Source: Modestobacter sp. DSM 44400 (GTDB lineage: Bacteria; Actinomycetota; Actinomycetes; Mycobacteriales; Geodermatophilaceae). From it: a stretch of DNA of 64,000 nt. The DNA is taken from the NCBI RefSeq assembly GCF_900107175.1, contig NZ_FNOZ01000020.1, positions 1-64,000 on the forward strand. Reading direction: 5' to 3'. Below, in pieces: positions 24,756 through 35,489 of the stretch (its first letter is position 1; every line of letters begins with the position of its first letter). Both the position numbers and the translations under genes were made by a program. The notes under the pieces were generated by a model. That model searched no databases. It saw only the letters and a list, made by a program, of their open reading frames with translations, and had not been told where the DNA came from.

Positions 24756-26117
24756 GTGCAGCAGGCGGCGCCCATCGCGCGTCCGACCGAGCGCCCCACC
24801 GTGCGCCATCTCCTCCACCGCGGTGACTTCCTGCGGCTGCTGCTGACCCGGCTGAGCTCCCAGTTCGGTGACGGCGTCTTCCAGGCGGCGCTGGCCGGCA
24901 CCGTGCTGTTCAACCCGCAGCAGGCCGCCCAGCCGATCGACGTCGCCGCCGGGTTCGCCGTCCTGCTGCTGCCGTACTCGCTGGTCGCGCCGTTCGCCGG
25001 GGTGTGGCTGGACCGGTGGAGCCGCCGCCAGGTGCTCATGGTCGCCAACATGGTCCGCGCCCTCCTGGTGGCCGGCGTGGCCGCCCTGATCCTCGCCGGC
25101 GTGCAGGGCACCGCGTTCTACGCCGCCGGCCTGGCGGTCTTCTCGGTCAACCGGTTCGTGCTGTCGGCCTTGTCGGCCGGGTTGCCGCACACCACCGACG
25201 AGGCCTCCCTGGTGTCGGCCAACGCCCTGTCCACCACCGCGGGGGCGGTCGCCGGCGTCGTCGGGGGCGCGTCGTCCATCGTGGCCACCGAACTGCTGAG
25301 CCGGGGCACCAGCGGGTACGCGGCGCTGGCGCTGGCAGCCGCCGTCCCCTACCTGGTGGCCGCGGGCATCGTCTCCGGGTTCGACCGCGGGCACCTCGGG
25401 CCGGACCACCTGACCCGTGCGGCGCGGGTGACCGCCCGGGACGTCCTGTCCGGGATGGTCGCCGGCGTCCAGCACACCGTGCAGCACGCGCCCGCGGCCG
25501 CGGCACTGGTGGTGATGAGCGTGCACCGGTTCTTCTACGGGCTGCTCACGCTGATGACCCTGCTGCTCTATCGCAACAGCTTCGAGCCCTTCGGACCGTT
25601 CTTCCCCGCCGGACTCACCGGGCTGGGCGAGGTGCTGGCCGCCGGTGCGGTGGGCACGCTGCTCGCCGCCTCGATCACCCCGTGGGTGGTCCGCCGGATG
25701 GGCAAACCGCGCTGGATCACCCTGATGCTCGCCGCCGGCGGGGTCGGCCAGCTCGCGCTGGGTGCGCCCTTCGTCCCGCCGACCATCGTCGCGGCCGGCT
25801 TCGCCCTGGGATTCGTGGCCCAGTCGATCAAGATCTGCGTCGACACGACCCTGCAGGAGACGGTGGACGACGACTTCCGCGGACGGGTGTTCAGCGTCTA
25901 CGACACGCTGTTCAACGTCACGTTCGTGGTGGCGCTGCTGGCCGGAGCGCTGCTGCTCCCGACGTCCGGGGTGTCCTACCCGATGCTCGTCGTCGTCGGC
26001 GTCGGGTACCTGCTCACCGCGCTGGCCTTCGCCCGGTGGAACGCGGCTCAGGAGCGCCGGTCACCCGGCTCGTCGCACACCACCCACCTGCGGCCGGCCA
26101 AGAACGCCTCGGACTGA
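24756..26117 (+). CDS. MFS transporter
   Basis: 453 residues with 12 predicted helices: LTRLSSQFGDGVFQAAL at helix 1, LDRWSRRQVLMVANM in the loop between helices 2 and 3 (the A-like motif), and RRMGKPRWITLML after helix 8. It belongs to the MFS_3/MFS_1 enterobactin- or drug-exporter-like group; the substrate is unknown. GTG 24756 was chosen because of the TAGTGT element; ATG 24705 adds 17 residues and has a good ribosome site. Divergent from yqgE, convergent with the CCA-adding enzyme. Confidence 0.85.
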   Translation: MQQAAPIARPTERPTVRHLLHRGDFLRLLLTRLSSQFGDGVFQAALAGTVLFNPQQAAQPIDVAAGFAVLLLPYSLVAPFAGVWLDRWSRRQVLMVANMVRALLVAGVAALILAGVQGTAFYAAGLAVFSVNRFVLSALSAGLPHTTDEASLVSANALSTTAGAVAGVVGGASSIVATELLSRGTSGYAALALAAAVPYLVAAGIVSGFDRGHLGPDHLTRAARVTARDVLSGMVAGVQHTVQHAPAAAALVVMSVHRFFYGLLTLMTLLLYRNSFEPFGPFFPAGLTGLGEVLAAGAVGTLLAASITPWVVRRMGKPRWITLMLAAGGVGQLALGAPFVPPTIVAAGFALGFVAQSIKICVDTTLQETVDDDFRGRVFSVYDTLFNVTFVVALLAGALLLPTSGVSYPMLVVVGVGYLLTALAFARWNAAQERRSPGSSHTTHLRPAKNASD

Positions 26118-26130
26118 CCGGGCCGCTGCT

Positions 26131-27615
26131 TCAGCTCCGCCCGGCCCACCAGACCAGCAGCGCCACCTCGGCCTCGTCCGGCTCGAGGGGTCCGCGCTCG
26201 ATGCGCAGGTCCTTGAGGAAGCGCCAGGCCTGCCCCACCTCCGGGCCGGGACCGATCCCCAGCAGCTCCATGATCCGGTTGCCGTCGAGGTCGGGCCGGA
26301 TCCGGTTGAGGTCCTCCGCCTCCGAGAGGACCTTGATCCGGTCCTCGAGCGCGTCGTAGGTCGCCGACAGGGTGGCGGCTCGGCGGCGGTTGCGGGTGGT
26401 GCAGTCCGAACGCACCAGCTTGTGCAGCCGGGGGAGCAGATCACCGCCGTCGGTGACGTAGCGGCGCACGGCCGAGTCCGTCCACTCCCCGCGTCCGTAC
26501 CCGTGGAAGCGCAGGTGCAGGAAGGTCAGCCGGGAGACGGCCTCGACGACGTCCTTGGAATAGCGGAGCTCGGTCAGCCGCCGGCGCACCAGCTTGGCCC
26601 CCACCACCTCGTGGTGGTGGAAGGACACCCCCCCGCGGGCCTCGTGCCGCCGCGTTGCCGGCTTGCCGATGTCGTGGAGCAGCGCCGCCAGCCGCAGCAC
26701 CAGGTCAGGGGAGGGGAGGCCGGGATCGGCGACCTCCAGCTCGATCGCCTGGTCGAGCACGGTCAGGGAGTGGGCGTAGACGTCCTTGTGCTGATGGTGC
26801 TCGTCGATCTCCATCCGCAGCGCGGACAGCTCCGGCAGGACGACGTCGGACAGCCCGGTCCCGACGAACAGCTCCAGCGCGGCCCGCGGCGCGGGGTTCA
26901 GCAGCGTCCGGGACAGCTCGTGCTGCACCCGCTCGGGGGTGATCCGGGCGAGCTGGCCGGACATCTCGGTCATCGCGGTGACGACATCGTCGTCCGGGGT
27001 GAGCCCCAGCTGGGCGACGAACCGCACCGCCCGCAGCATCCGCAGGGGGTCGTCGGCGAAGGAGTCCACGGCCGCGCCGGGGGTGCGCAGGCGGCGGGCC
27101 AGCAGGTCGCCCAGACCGCCGAACGGGTCGGTCACGGTGCGGTCCGGGCCCAGCGAGACCGCCATGGCGTTGACCGTGAAGTCGCGGCGGGCCAGGTCGT
27201 CGACCAGCGAGGTGCCCCAGGCGACCTCGGGGTTGCGGGACTCCCGGTCGTAGCGGTCGGCCCGGAAGGTGGTGATCTCCAACCGCTCGCCACGCACCTC
27301 GGCCCCGACCGTGCCGAAGGCGATGCCCGTGTTCCACGTGGAACTGGCCCAGCCGCGCAGCAACTCCAGGGTCTGCTCGGGCCGGGCGTCGGTCGTGACG
27401 TCCAGGTCGCCCACCGCGCCGGACCCCGGCGACCCGGCCGCCAGCAGGGCGTCGCGGACCGACCCGCCGACCAGATGGGCGGAGAAGCCGGCGGCGGCGA
27501 ACCGGGCGCCCAGTTCCGACAGCACGGGGGAGAGGTCGACGAGCGCGCGGACGGTCGCCTGCACGGCCGGTGGGACGGGTTCAGGCTCAGGACGACGCGC
27601 GGGCTGTACGGGCAC
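26131..27615 (-). CDS. pcnA: CCA tRNA nucleotidyltransferase
   Basis: 494 residues. [12 protein letters not shown] (nucleotidyltransferase G-loop), [12 protein letters not shown] (catalytic Asp pair) and [21 protein letters not shown] and [13 protein letters not shown] define class II poly(A)/CCA polymerases. The second half has an HD domain ([28 protein letters not shown]), as is usual in actinobacteria. It adds or repairs the 3' CCA of tRNAs; the tRNA-Ile gene here lacks an encoded CCA, which fits. The start is GTG 27615, with TACCCT 8 nt before it on the minus strand (leaderless). Divergent from the Nudix gene as Rv3907c is from mutT4. Confidence 0.94.
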   Translation of the reverse strand: MPVQPARRPEPEPVPPAVQATVRALVDLSPVLSELGARFAAAGFSAHLVGGSVRDALLAAGSPGSGAVGDLDVTTDARPEQTLELLRGWASSTWNTGIAFGTVGAEVRGERLEITTFRADRYDRESRNPEVAWGTSLVDDLARRDFTVNAMAVSLGPDRTVTDPFGGLGDLLARRLRTPGAAVDSFADDPLRMLRAVRFVAQLGLTPDDDVVTAMTEMSGQLARITPERVQHELSRTLLNPAPRAALELFVGTGLSDVVLPELSALRMEIDEHHQHKDVYAHSLTVLDQAIELEVADPGLPSPDLVLRLAALLHDIGKPATRRHEARGGVSFHHHEVVGAKLVRRRLTELRYSKDVVEAVSRLTFLHLRFHGYGRGEWTDSAVRRYVTDGGDLLPRLHKLVRSDCTTRNRRRAATLSATYDALEDRIKVLSEAEDLNRIRPDLDGNRIMELLGIGPGPEVGQAWRFLKDLRIERGPLEPDEAEVALLVWWAGRS

Positions 27616-27713
27616 GACGATCGAGGGTAGTGGCGTTCCGCGACACGGGTCCTGCTCCGCGCCCCGGTCCGCTCCTCGCTGCGATGCTCCCGGAACTGTC
27701 GCCGGACAAGCGC

Positions 27714-27719
27714 TACCCT
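27714..27719 (+). promoter_or_regulatory. -10 element of a leaderless promoter (Nudix gene)
   Basis: TACCCT lies 6 nt before ATG 27726. A similar TACCCT serves the divergent pcnA gene at 27624-27629 on the minus strand. Confidence 0.5.
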
Positions 27720-27725
27720 CTCGGC

Positions 27726-28202
27726 ATGGCTGGGACGGGCGGGCGGCGGCGCCCCGGCCGACGCCTGCGCCGGGTCGACGAGACCTCCGCGGGCGGCCTG
27801 GTCGTCGCCGACGACGAGGTCGCCGGCCTGTGCGCCGCGCTCATCGGCCGTACCGACCGTCGTGGCCGTCTTCTCTGGTCGCTGCCCAAGGGGCACATCG
27901 AGGAGGGCGAGACGCCTGAGGACACCGCCGTCCGGGAGGTGGCCGAGGAGACGGGCATCCTCGGTGAGGTCGTCGCCCCCCTCGGCATCATCGACTTCTG
28001 GTTCGTGGCGGACGGCCGCCGGGTGCACAAGACCGTCCACCACTTCCTCCTCCGCGCCGTCGGCGGGGTGCTCTCCGACGCCGACGTCGAGGTGACCGAG
28101 GTCGCCTGGGTGCCACTTCCCGAACTCGGCAATCGGCTGGCCTACGCCGACGAGCGGGCGCTGGTCGAACGCGCGCCGGCCCTGCTGGCCGACACGGCGT
28201 GA
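27726..28202 (+). CDS. Nudix hydrolase (MutT4-like)
   Basis: 158 residues. The Nudix box [22 protein letters not shown] matches Gx5Ex7REUxEExGU exactly. ETSAGGLVV near the N-terminus and [22 protein letters not shown] mid-protein are shared with mycobacterial MutT4 (Rv3908), which lies in the same place between pcnA and the DUF6049/murJ genes. The substrate is likely a nucleotide or dinucleotide polyphosphate. First gene of a plus-strand run of cell-wall genes. Confidence 0.92.
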   Translation: MAGTGGRRRPGRRLRRVDETSAGGLVVADDEVAGLCAALIGRTDRRGRLLWSLPKGHIEEGETPEDTAVREVAEETGILGEVVAPLGIIDFWFVADGRRVHKTVHHFLLRAVGGVLSDADVEVTEVAWVPLPELGNRLAYADERALVERAPALLADTA

Positions 28203-28275
28203 CCGAGCTCCCGAGGTCCCGAACGGGCGCAGCACGCAGCGGCATGGGAGCGACGAGCACCAGCGAGGAGATGCC

Positions 28276-30642
28276 GTGACGCGGCGGGCCGCCGGCCGCG
28301 CCGACGGCCGCCTCTCCCGCCGCACCGTGCCGCGAGCCGGCGGGCGGCTGGGTGCCGCCGTCGCCACCGGCCTGCTGACGGCGCTGCCGCTCGTCTGCCC
28401 TCCGCAGCCGGCCGTCGCCGCACCGGCTGGGACGGCGGACGGCAGCCGTCCGGTCACCATCACGGTCGGCCGGCTGGAGCCGCGCACCGTCACGCCCGGG
28501 TCGACGATCACGCTGAGCGGCACGCTGGTCAACGACAGCGAGGACACCTTCACCGACCTGGCGGTGCGGATGCAGCGGGGCGAGCTGTTGACCACCCGCC
28601 GCGCGCTGTCGACCGACCTGGCCGACCCCGACGACGCGACCGCCGCCACTGCGCCCTTCCTGCCGGTGCCCGGCGAGCTGGACCCCGGTGACTCGCTGAC
28701 CTTCACCTACTCCGTGACGCCCGACGAGCTCCGCCTGGCGACCAAGGGCGTCTATCCGGCCCTGGTCAACGTCAACGGCGTCCGGGCCGGCGGGGCGACC
28801 GAGCGGGTCGGCGAGCTGTCGACCTACCTGGTCGCCCAGCCGGCGGCGCCGACGAGCCGGACGACGGTCGCCTGGCTGTGGCCGTTCACCGACCGGCCGC
28901 ACCGCGACGCCACCGGCGCCTTCACCGACGACGACCTCGCCGCCGAGGTCGCTCCCGACGGCCGGCTGGACCGCGTCCTGTCGGTGCTGGAGGAGCTGCC
29001 GGTCACTCCGGGCAGCGACCAGCCGGTGCCGGTCACCGTGGCGGTCGACCCCGCACTGCTGGAGGAGGTCGCCACCATGGCGGCCGGCCCGTACACCGTC
29101 GACGGCGCGCGGGGCAGCGGAACAGCCGACGCCGCCGACTTCCTCGACCGGCTGCGCCGGGTGGCCGCCGTCCACCCGGTCGTCGCGCTGCCCTACGCCG
29201 ACGTCGACGCCGACGCGCTGGTCTCCGTCGGTCTGGCCGCCGCGGTCACCCGCACGCTGCCCGGCACGCCCGAGGGGACCGCACGGCAGCCGGTCGACGA
29301 CGACGGCACGACCACCGCGACCCCCGCCGCGCCCGCCACCACCACTGGGGGCAGCGGCGGTACCAGCACCGGCGGCGGCCGCGCCGACGACGACACCAGC
29401 GTCGGCGCGGCCCTGGTCCGCGAGGTCCTGGACGTGGAGCCGCGTACCGACGTGGCCTGGCCGGCCGGTGGCACGGTGCGCTCGGACACCCTCGACGTTC
29501 TCGCCGACGGGGGCGCCACGACGGTCGTGCTCGGCGAGGCCGGACTGACCGACAGCGACCGGGCGGTCGGCGCCCTGCGGGGAACGGTCGCCACCGCGCG
29601 GGCCGAGGTGTCCACGACCGAGGGCGCCATCACCGCGCTGGTGGCCGACGATGCCCTGGGCGACGTCGTCGCCACGGCCGCCACGCACCCCGGCGGCCCC
29701 CGGCTGGCCGAACAGCGGTACCTGGCCGAGCTGGGGGTGCTGACCACCCAGCTGGCCGCCGACGCGCCGGCCTCTCCGCAGAGCGTGCTCGTCGTCCCAC
29801 CGCGCGCGGTCGACGCGGACCCGGAGACGACCGCGGCGATGATCGGCGACACGGTGACCCAGCCCTGGCTGGGCGCAGCGTCCCTGTCCGACCTGTCCGC
29901 GGGACCGGCCACCGACGCCGGCACGCTGAGCACGACCGACGCTCCCGCCGGCGACGCCCTGCCTCGCGACGGCCTGACCCAGATCGCCGAGACCACCGCG
30001 GTGCGCGACGACTTCGCCGCCGCCGTGGCCGGCGACGCCGACACCGCGCTGGCCGGCTACGACGCGGCCATCGCCCGGGCCGGCTCCGCCGCCTGGCGGG
30101 GCGACCCGGCCGCGTTCGACGCCGCGACCGACGACCTGCGCGCGACCGTGGCCGACCTGCGCGCCCAGGTGGGGCTGCTCGCCCCGGCCGACGGCACCTA
30201 CAGCCTCGCCTCCAGCGACGCGCCCCTGGTGCTGACGGTGCAGAACGACCTGCCCTTCGCCGTCCAGGTGCGCCTGCAGCTGCGCGCCCGCGGCAACGTC
30301 GGGTTCAGCGCCGACGACAGCGGGGTCACGACGCTGGAGCCGCTGTCCCGGACCACCGTGCGGGTGCCCACCAGCGTGCAGCAGTCCGGCAGCTTCGCGG
30401 TCACTGCGGTGCTCACCACCCCGGCCGGTGGCCCGCTGGGCGAACCGGTGCAGCTGCAGGTGAAGAGCACCGCCTACGGGACCGTCACGTTGGTCATCAC
30501 CGTGGGTGCGGCGGTGCTGCTCGGCCTGCTGTTCCTCCGTCGGCTGGTCCGCTTCCTGCGGGGGCGCCGCGGCGGCACCCCGCCGGAGGAGGACGCCACC
30601 ACCGACCCGCTGACGGTGCCGCCGGTCCGGAGTCCGGTGTGA
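28276..30642 (+). CDS. DUF6049 secreted/membrane-anchored protein
   Basis: 788 residues from GTG 28276, with GAGGAG 7 nt upstream. A basic twin-Arg-containing N-terminus leads to a signal peptide (GLLTALPLVCPPQPAVAAP). Beta-rich domains follow: RTVTPGSTITLSGTLVNDSEDTF at the start and VLTVQNDLPFAVQVRLQLRARGNVGFS near the end. One C-terminal helix (TLVITVGAAVLLGLLFL) with a basic tail anchors it. It corresponds to Rv3909; the function is unknown, but the fixed place before murJ implies a cell-envelope role. It overlaps murJ by 4 nt. Confidence 0.88.
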   Translation: MTRRAAGRADGRLSRRTVPRAGGRLGAAVATGLLTALPLVCPPQPAVAAPAGTADGSRPVTITVGRLEPRTVTPGSTITLSGTLVNDSEDTFTDLAVRMQRGELLTTRRALSTDLADPDDATAATAPFLPVPGELDPGDSLTFTYSVTPDELRLATKGVYPALVNVNGVRAGGATERVGELSTYLVAQPAAPTSRTTVAWLWPFTDRPHRDATGAFTDDDLAAEVAPDGRLDRVLSVLEELPVTPGSDQPVPVTVAVDPALLEEVATMAAGPYTVDGARGSGTADAADFLDRLRRVAAVHPVVALPYADVDADALVSVGLAAAVTRTLPGTPEGTARQPVDDDGTTTATPAAPATTTGGSGGTSTGGGRADDDTSVGAALVREVLDVEPRTDVAWPAGGTVRSDTLDVLADGGATTVVLGEAGLTDSDRAVGALRGTVATARAEVSTTEGAITALVADDALGDVVATAATHPGGPRLAEQRYLAELGVLTTQLAADAPASPQSVLVVPPRAVDADPETTAAMIGDTVTQPWLGAASLSDLSAGPATDAGTLSTTDAPAGDALPRDGLTQIAETTAVRDDFAAAVAGDADTALAGYDAAIARAGSAAWRGDPAAFDAATDDLRATVADLRAQVGLLAPADGTYSLASSDAPLVLTVQNDLPFAVQVRLQLRARGNVGFSADDSGVTTLEPLSRTTVRVPTSVQQSGSFAVTAVLTTPAGGPLGEPVQLQVKSTAYGTVTLVITVGAAVLLGLLFLRRLVRFLRGRRGGTPPEEDATTDPLTVPPVRSPV

Positions 30643-32777
30643 CCGGCGGCTCCTCGGCCGACGCGGCAGCCGACCAGCGCAGCCCCGACGCGCAGCGCCC
30701 CCACTCCGCGGGCGGCCCGCGGCCGGACCGCCCACTGCCCGCGTCGCCGTACCAGGCCGCCCCCAGGGCCGGCGCGCCGGCCGGCGGTGCAGCGGGCACC
30801 CCGGTCCGTCCGCCCGTGCCCCCACCCGTGCCCCCACCCGTGCCCCACCCCACGGCCCGGCCGGCCGAGCCGTCCCCGTCTCCGCCGGCACGGACGCCGG
30901 TGCCCCCGCTGCCCCCTGTGCCCGGCCTGCCGCGGGTTCCGCCGGCGGCCGGTCCGTCGGCCGGTCCGGCGGCGCCGCAGGCCGCTCCCGGGCGGCCGCG
31001 CCCGGTGCTCCCCCCGGTACCGCCGCCGCGCCGGCGGTTCGTGCCGGGACCCGACGACACCCAGCTCATCCCGGTGCTGCCCGCCGTCCCGCAGCCCGGG
31101 CCGGAGACCGAGGAAGAGCTCGACCAGCGCGAGGGCGCCCCCGGCGGCAGCCGCGGGATCCTGCGCGCGGCCGGCACGATGGCGGTGGCGAGCCTGGTCT
31201 CCCGGCTCACCGGGTTCCTGCGCACCGTGGTGCTGACCGCCGCGCTCGGCTTCGGCCTGGTCGGCAACGCCTACACGGTCGCCAACACCCTGCCCAACAT
31301 CGTCTACGAGCTGCTGCTGGGCGGCGTGCTGACCTCCGTCGTGGTCCCACTACTGGTCAACGCCCAGGAGAAGCACCCCGACGGCGGCGTCCGGTACACC
31401 CAGCGGCTGCTCACCCTCGCCACGGTGGGCCTGGCCGCGCTCACCGTCGTGGCCGTGCTCGCGGCGCCGGCGCTGACCTGGCTGATGGGCATCCGGGACG
31501 ACCCGGGCCAGGTCGAGCTGGCCAACTGGCTGGCCCGGATCCTGCTGGTCGAGATCGTGTTCTACGGGGTGGGCGCGCTGGCCACGGCGGTGCTCAACGC
31601 CCGGCAGGTCTTCGGTCCACCGGCCTGGGCCCCGGTGCTCAACAACGTCGTGGTGATCGCCACCGGCATCCTGTTCCTGCTGGCCGCCGGCCCCGGTGAG
31701 CTCACGCCGCTGAGCATCACGACCGGCCAGGTCTGGCTGCTGGGCATCGGCACCACCGTCGGCATCGCCGTCCAGGCCGTGGTGCTCCTACCGCTGCTGG
31801 GCCGGCACGGCGTCCCCCTGCGCCCGCAGTGGGGGCTTCGCGGCACCGGCCTGGGGGAAGCGGGCACGCTGGGGCTCTGGGTGATCGGCTACGTGCTGGT
31901 CAGCCAGGTGGGCGTCGTCGTCGCCAGCATCGTGGCCAACGCGGCGGCCGACGACGGCGGCCTCGGTCCGCTGGCGTTCAGCAATGCCAGCCTGCTGTTC
32001 CAGATGCCCTACGGAATCATCGGCGTGGCCCTGCTGACCGCCCTGCTGCCACGGATGAGCCGGGCGGCCAGCCGGCATGACGTGCCCGGGGTGGTCGCCG
32101 ACCTGTCCCTGGGCATCCGGTTGTCCGCGGTCGGCCTGCTGCCGGTGACGGCACTGCTCGTGGCGCTCGGCCCCGCCGTCGGCATCGTGGCCTTCAGTCG
32201 CGGCAACGCCGACGTCGGGGATGCCCGGGGCGTGGGCGTCGCGCTGGCCGTGGGCGCGTTCGGGCTGCTGCCGATGGCGGTCACCCTCCTCCAGCTGCGC
32301 GTCTTCTACGCGATGAAGGACGCCCGCACCCCGACCTTGATCCAGGTGGCCATGGTCGCCGTCCGGGTGCCCCTGCTGCTGCTGGTGCCGGTCCTCGTCG
32401 GGCCGGACCAGGTCGTCGCAGGGCTGATGGTGGTCACCAGCGTCACGTACGTGGCCGGGTGGGTGGTCGGGAACGTCACGCTGCGCCGGAGGCTGGGCAC
32501 CGTCGGGAGCGCCCAGGCGATGGGCACCGTGCTGCGGATGACCGCCGTCTCGGCCGTCGCGGCGCTGCTCGGCTCGCTGGTGGTGCACCTCACCTCGGGT
32601 GTCCTCGGCACGTCGGTGGCGGGGTCGCTCGGGACCCTCGTCATCGGTACCGTGGTCATCGGCATCGCGGTGGTCGCGGGGGCCGTGGTGGTCAAGGTCC
32701 CGGAGCTCTCGGGGCTGGTGGCCGGAGTCCGGGCACGGCTCGGGCGCCCACGGGGCTCGGACGGCCCCGGTGCCTGA
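30639..32777 (+). CDS. murJ: Lipid II flippase MurJ with long proline-rich cytoplasmic tail
   Basis: 712 residues. The N-terminal 165 are Pro/Ala-rich, then 14 membrane helices of the MviN/MurJ family: AGTMAVASLVSRLTGFLRTV, YTVANTLPNIVYELLLGGV, FYGVGALATAVLNARQVFG and TLIQVAMVAVRVPLLLL. It moves lipid II across the membrane for peptidoglycan synthesis. The GTG start overlaps the stop of DUF6049 and the gene overlaps the next one, so all three are coupled. In M. tuberculosis MviN is fused to a pseudokinase and a discoidin-like domain; here those are a separate protein. Confidence 0.95.
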   Translation: MTGGSSADAAADQRSPDAQRPHSAGGPRPDRPLPASPYQAAPRAGAPAGGAAGTPVRPPVPPPVPPPVPHPTARPAEPSPSPPARTPVPPLPPVPGLPRVPPAAGPSAGPAAPQAAPGRPRPVLPPVPPPRRRFVPGPDDTQLIPVLPAVPQPGPETEEELDQREGAPGGSRGILRAAGTMAVASLVSRLTGFLRTVVLTAALGFGLVGNAYTVANTLPNIVYELLLGGVLTSVVVPLLVNAQEKHPDGGVRYTQRLLTLATVGLAALTVVAVLAAPALTWLMGIRDDPGQVELANWLARILLVEIVFYGVGALATAVLNARQVFGPPAWAPVLNNVVVIATGILFLLAAGPGELTPLSITTGQVWLLGIGTTVGIAVQAVVLLPLLGRHGVPLRPQWGLRGTGLGEAGTLGLWVIGYVLVSQVGVVVASIVANAAADDGGLGPLAFSNASLLFQMPYGIIGVALLTALLPRMSRAASRHDVPGVVADLSLGIRLSAVGLLPVTALLVALGPAVGIVAFSRGNADVGDARGVGVALAVGAFGLLPMAVTLLQLRVFYAMKDARTPTLIQVAMVAVRVPLLLLVPVLVGPDQVVAGLMVVTSVTYVAGWVVGNVTLRRRLGTVGSAQAMGTVLRMTAVSAVAALLGSLVVHLTSGVLGTSVAGSLGTLVIGTVVIGIAVVAGAVVVKVPELSGLVAGVRARLGRPRGSDGPGA

Positions 32778-34407
32778 ACCGGGGACGCCGTCCCCGGCCG
32801 GAGTGACCAGCAGACTGAGTGACCAGAAGTACGTGGACAGGGGGTCGGCAGCGTCCGTGACGTCGACGACCACCGGCCTGCCCGACCGCTATCGCCCGAT
32901 CAGCCAGGTCGCCCCGGACGAGGAGACCACCACCGGGGTCATCCGCTCCTGGCGCGCCCGCGACCGCGTGCTCAACCGCGACGTCGCGCTCCGCGTCCAC
33001 ACCCCCGGCGGCCCGCCGGCCCGGGAGTGGATCACCCGCGCGCTGACCGCTGGTGGGCTGGCCACCCCCGCCCTGTCGATGGTCTACGACGCCGCCGAGG
33101 GCACCGGTGGTGACGGCCCGGGCGGAGCCGCCTACGTCGTCAACGAGTGGCTCGAGGGCCAGACCCTGCGCCATCGGCTGGCCGAGAGCGGCCCGCTCCC
33201 CGAGCGGGAGGCCCGGGCGCTGGTCCGCCGGCTGGCCGAGGGCGTCGCCGAGGCGCACCGGGTCGGCCTGGCCGTCGGTGGCCTCACCCCCGAGCACGTC
33301 GTCCTGCGACCCGGTGGGCTGGCCGGCCTGCTCTCGGTCCCGGCCGCCACGGGCACCGTGCAGGGCGACATCGCCGCGCTGGGCGGGCTGCTGGAGCTGG
33401 CCCTCACCGGCCGGACCGGCAACGACGACACCCCGCCGGCCATCGCCTCGCCCGACCTCGCGGCCCTGGTCCGGCGGGCCCGCTCCGGCGACCCGTCGAC
33501 CGGGCTGTCCAGCGTCGCCACGATGGTCGCCCTGCTGGCCGAACGGCCGCGCACCGGCCCGCAGGACCAGGCCCGGCCCGATGCGGTCGGCGACAGCGGC
33601 TGGGTGCGCCGGCTGCGCGACGCCCTGCCCCCCGTGCCGGGCACCTCGGGTCCGCGCCCGGGCGGGGCCGGTCGCTGGCCGGTCGCCGACGACGAGGACG
33701 ACCTCGACTGGGGCACCACCTTCCCCGACGAGGGCGACGTCGCCGAGGAGGAACCCACCGGCCGCTCGGCGCGGCGCCGGCTGGCGGTGATCGGCCTGCC
33801 GCTGCTCGCGCTGCTGATGGTGATCGCCTTCGCGCTCTGGTTCGGCAAGAACGTGTTGTCGGTCGCCGGCTCCGTCGACGAGGTCCAGGGCTCGACCCCC
33901 TTGGCCGGAGCCCCGGCGAGCTCCTCGGCGGGGGCACCGCCCCCGTCGGCGGACGCAGCCGGCCCGCTCCCGGTCACCGCGGCGTCGGTCTTCGACCCCT
34001 ACGGCGACGGCGAGCCGGAGAACGACGACGACGTGCCGCTCTCCTACGACGGCGATCCGGCGACGGCCTGGCAGACGCTGGGCTACCGGGGGTCGGCCGA
34101 GTTCGGCAACCTCAAGCCCGGGGTCGGCGTCCTCTACGACCTGGGCAGCGAGCAGTCGGTGGGCGCGGTCACCGTGCTCACGACGCTGCCCGGCACCACC
34201 GTCGAGGTGCGCACCGGCGACGACCCGAACGGCGACCTGGACAGCTTCCCGGTGGCGGTCAGCGGCGAGCTCACCGGCACCGACCAGTTCGCCTTCCCCT
34301 CACCGGTCGCTACCCGCTACGTGCTGGTGTGGATCACCGGGCTGGTCCAGAGCGACGGGAACTTCACCGGCAGCCTCGCCGAGGTGACCCCGCTCGCCGC
34401 CGGTTGA
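32770..34407 (+). CDS. Pseudokinase with membrane helix and C-terminal discoidin-like domain
   Basis: 545 residues if begun at GTG 32770, which overlaps the murJ stop; GTG 32803 or 32857 are alternatives. The kinase-like domain has [12 protein letters not shown] where the VAxK Lys is Arg, [17 protein letters not shown] where the HRD Asp is Gly, and no DFG, so it should not transfer phosphate. A helix ([18 protein letters not shown]) follows, then an outside domain: ATAWQTLGY ... [20 protein letters not shown] ... [11 protein letters not shown], resembling F5/8-type sugar-binding folds. In mycobacteria the MviN pseudokinase is bound by FhaA; a similar regulator of MurJ is inferred. Confidence 0.85.
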   Translation: MPEPGTPSPAGVTSRLSDQKYVDRGSAASVTSTTTGLPDRYRPISQVAPDEETTTGVIRSWRARDRVLNRDVALRVHTPGGPPAREWITRALTAGGLATPALSMVYDAAEGTGGDGPGGAAYVVNEWLEGQTLRHRLAESGPLPEREARALVRRLAEGVAEAHRVGLAVGGLTPEHVVLRPGGLAGLLSVPAATGTVQGDIAALGGLLELALTGRTGNDDTPPAIASPDLAALVRRARSGDPSTGLSSVATMVALLAERPRTGPQDQARPDAVGDSGWVRRLRDALPPVPGTSGPRPGGAGRWPVADDEDDLDWGTTFPDEGDVAEEEPTGRSARRRLAVIGLPLLALLMVIAFALWFGKNVLSVAGSVDEVQGSTPLAGAPASSSAGAPPPSADAAGPLPVTAASVFDPYGDGEPENDDDVPLSYDGDPATAWQTLGYRGSAEFGNLKPGVGVLYDLGSEQSVGAVTVLTTLPGTTVEVRTGDDPNGDLDSFPVAVSGELTGTDQFAFPSPVATRYVLVWITGLVQSDGNFTGSLAEVTPLAAG

Positions 34408-34453
34408 TCCGCCCGCCGACGTGCCGCCCCGGCCCCCACGGGAATGCCCGACC

Positions 34454-34459
34454 TACCCT
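34454..34459 (+). promoter_or_regulatory. -10 element of a leaderless promoter (trxB)
   Basis: TACCCT lies 7 nt before GTG 34467, inside the 59-nt gap after the pseudokinase gene. Confidence 0.5.
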
Positions 34460-34466
34460 GTCCGTT

Positions 34467-35483
34467 GTGCGCCCCGTGACGAACGCCCAGCCCGCGCCCG
34501 GGCCCGCGACCTGGACCGAGAGCCCGCCGGCCATCCCCCCGGCCGAACAGGACGGCGTCCGTGACCTGGTGATCATCGGGTCCGGACCGGCCGGGTACAC
34601 CGCTGCCACCTACGCCGCGCGAGCCAACCTGCACCCGCTGGTGTTCGAGGGCACGCAGTTCGGCGGTGCGCTGATGACCACCACCGAGGTGGAGAACTTC
34701 CCCGGGTTCCCGGAGGGCGTGCAGGGTCCGCAGCTGATGGACGACATGCGCACCCAGGCGGAGCGCTTCGGCGCCGAGCTGGTGGCCAAGGACGTCACCG
34801 AGGTCGACCTCACCGCCAACCCCAAGGTCATCACGATCGGCGACGAGGTCGTCCGGGCGCACGCGGTGATCGTGGCCACCGGCTCGAAGTACCGCTACCT
34901 CGGCCTGGACAACGAGCAGCGACTGTTGGGCCACGGCGTCTCCGCCTGTGCCACCTGTGACGGCTTCTTCTTCCGCGACCAGGACATCGTCGTGGTCGGC
35001 GGTGGCGACTCCGCGATGGAGGAGGCCACGTTCCTGACCCGCTTCGCCAAGTCGGTCACCGTCGTCCACCGCCGTCCCGAACTGCGTGCCTCGAAGATCA
35101 TGGTCCAGCGCGCCCAGGACAACGAGAAGATCCGCTGGGCGCTGGGCAAGCAGGTGACCGAGGTGCACGGCGACAACGCCGTCTCCGCGGTGGAGCTGAC
35201 CAACGTGACCACCGGCACCACCGAGGAGCTGCCGGTCACCGGCATGTTCGTGGCGATCGGCCACGACCCGCGCACCGAGCTGTTCGTCGGCCAGTTGAAA
35301 CTGGACGACGAGGGGTATGTGGTCGTCGACCACCCGACCACCCGCACCGACGTGGACGGCGTCTTCGCTTGTGGCGACGTCGTCGACCACATCTACCGAC
35401 AGGCCATCACCTCCGCGGGCACCGGGGCCTCGGCCGCGATCGACGCCGAGCGGTGGCTCGCCGACACCTTCGGCGAGCGCTGA
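34467..35483 (+). CDS. trxB: Thioredoxin reductase
   Basis: 338 residues, 25-30 longer at the N-terminus than E. coli TrxB. FAD site [20 protein letters not shown], redox-active CATCDG (two Cys), NADPH site [16 protein letters not shown] with HRRPELRAS, and the C-terminal [21 protein letters not shown]. It passes electrons from NADPH to the thioredoxin encoded 128 nt downstream. The start is leaderless. In mycobacteria sigM and its anti-sigma gene lie between mviN and trxB; they are absent here. Confidence 0.97.
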   Translation: MRPVTNAQPAPGPATWTESPPAIPPAEQDGVRDLVIIGSGPAGYTAATYAARANLHPLVFEGTQFGGALMTTTEVENFPGFPEGVQGPQLMDDMRTQAERFGAELVAKDVTEVDLTANPKVITIGDEVVRAHAVIVATGSKYRYLGLDNEQRLLGHGVSACATCDGFFFRDQDIVVVGGGDSAMEEATFLTRFAKSVTVVHRRPELRASKIMVQRAQDNEKIRWALGKQVTEVHGDNAVSAVELTNVTTGTTEELPVTGMFVAIGHDPRTELFVGQLKLDDEGYVVVDHPTTRTDVDGVFACGDVVDHIYRQAITSAGTGASAAIDAERWLADTFGER

Positions 35484-35489
35484 CCAAGT

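Noticed and set aside
27988-30891. Minus-strand 967-codon frame opposite DUF6049
   Set aside because: Gly/Arg/Gln-rich low-information translation; the plus strand encodes a signal peptide protein in conserved gene order.
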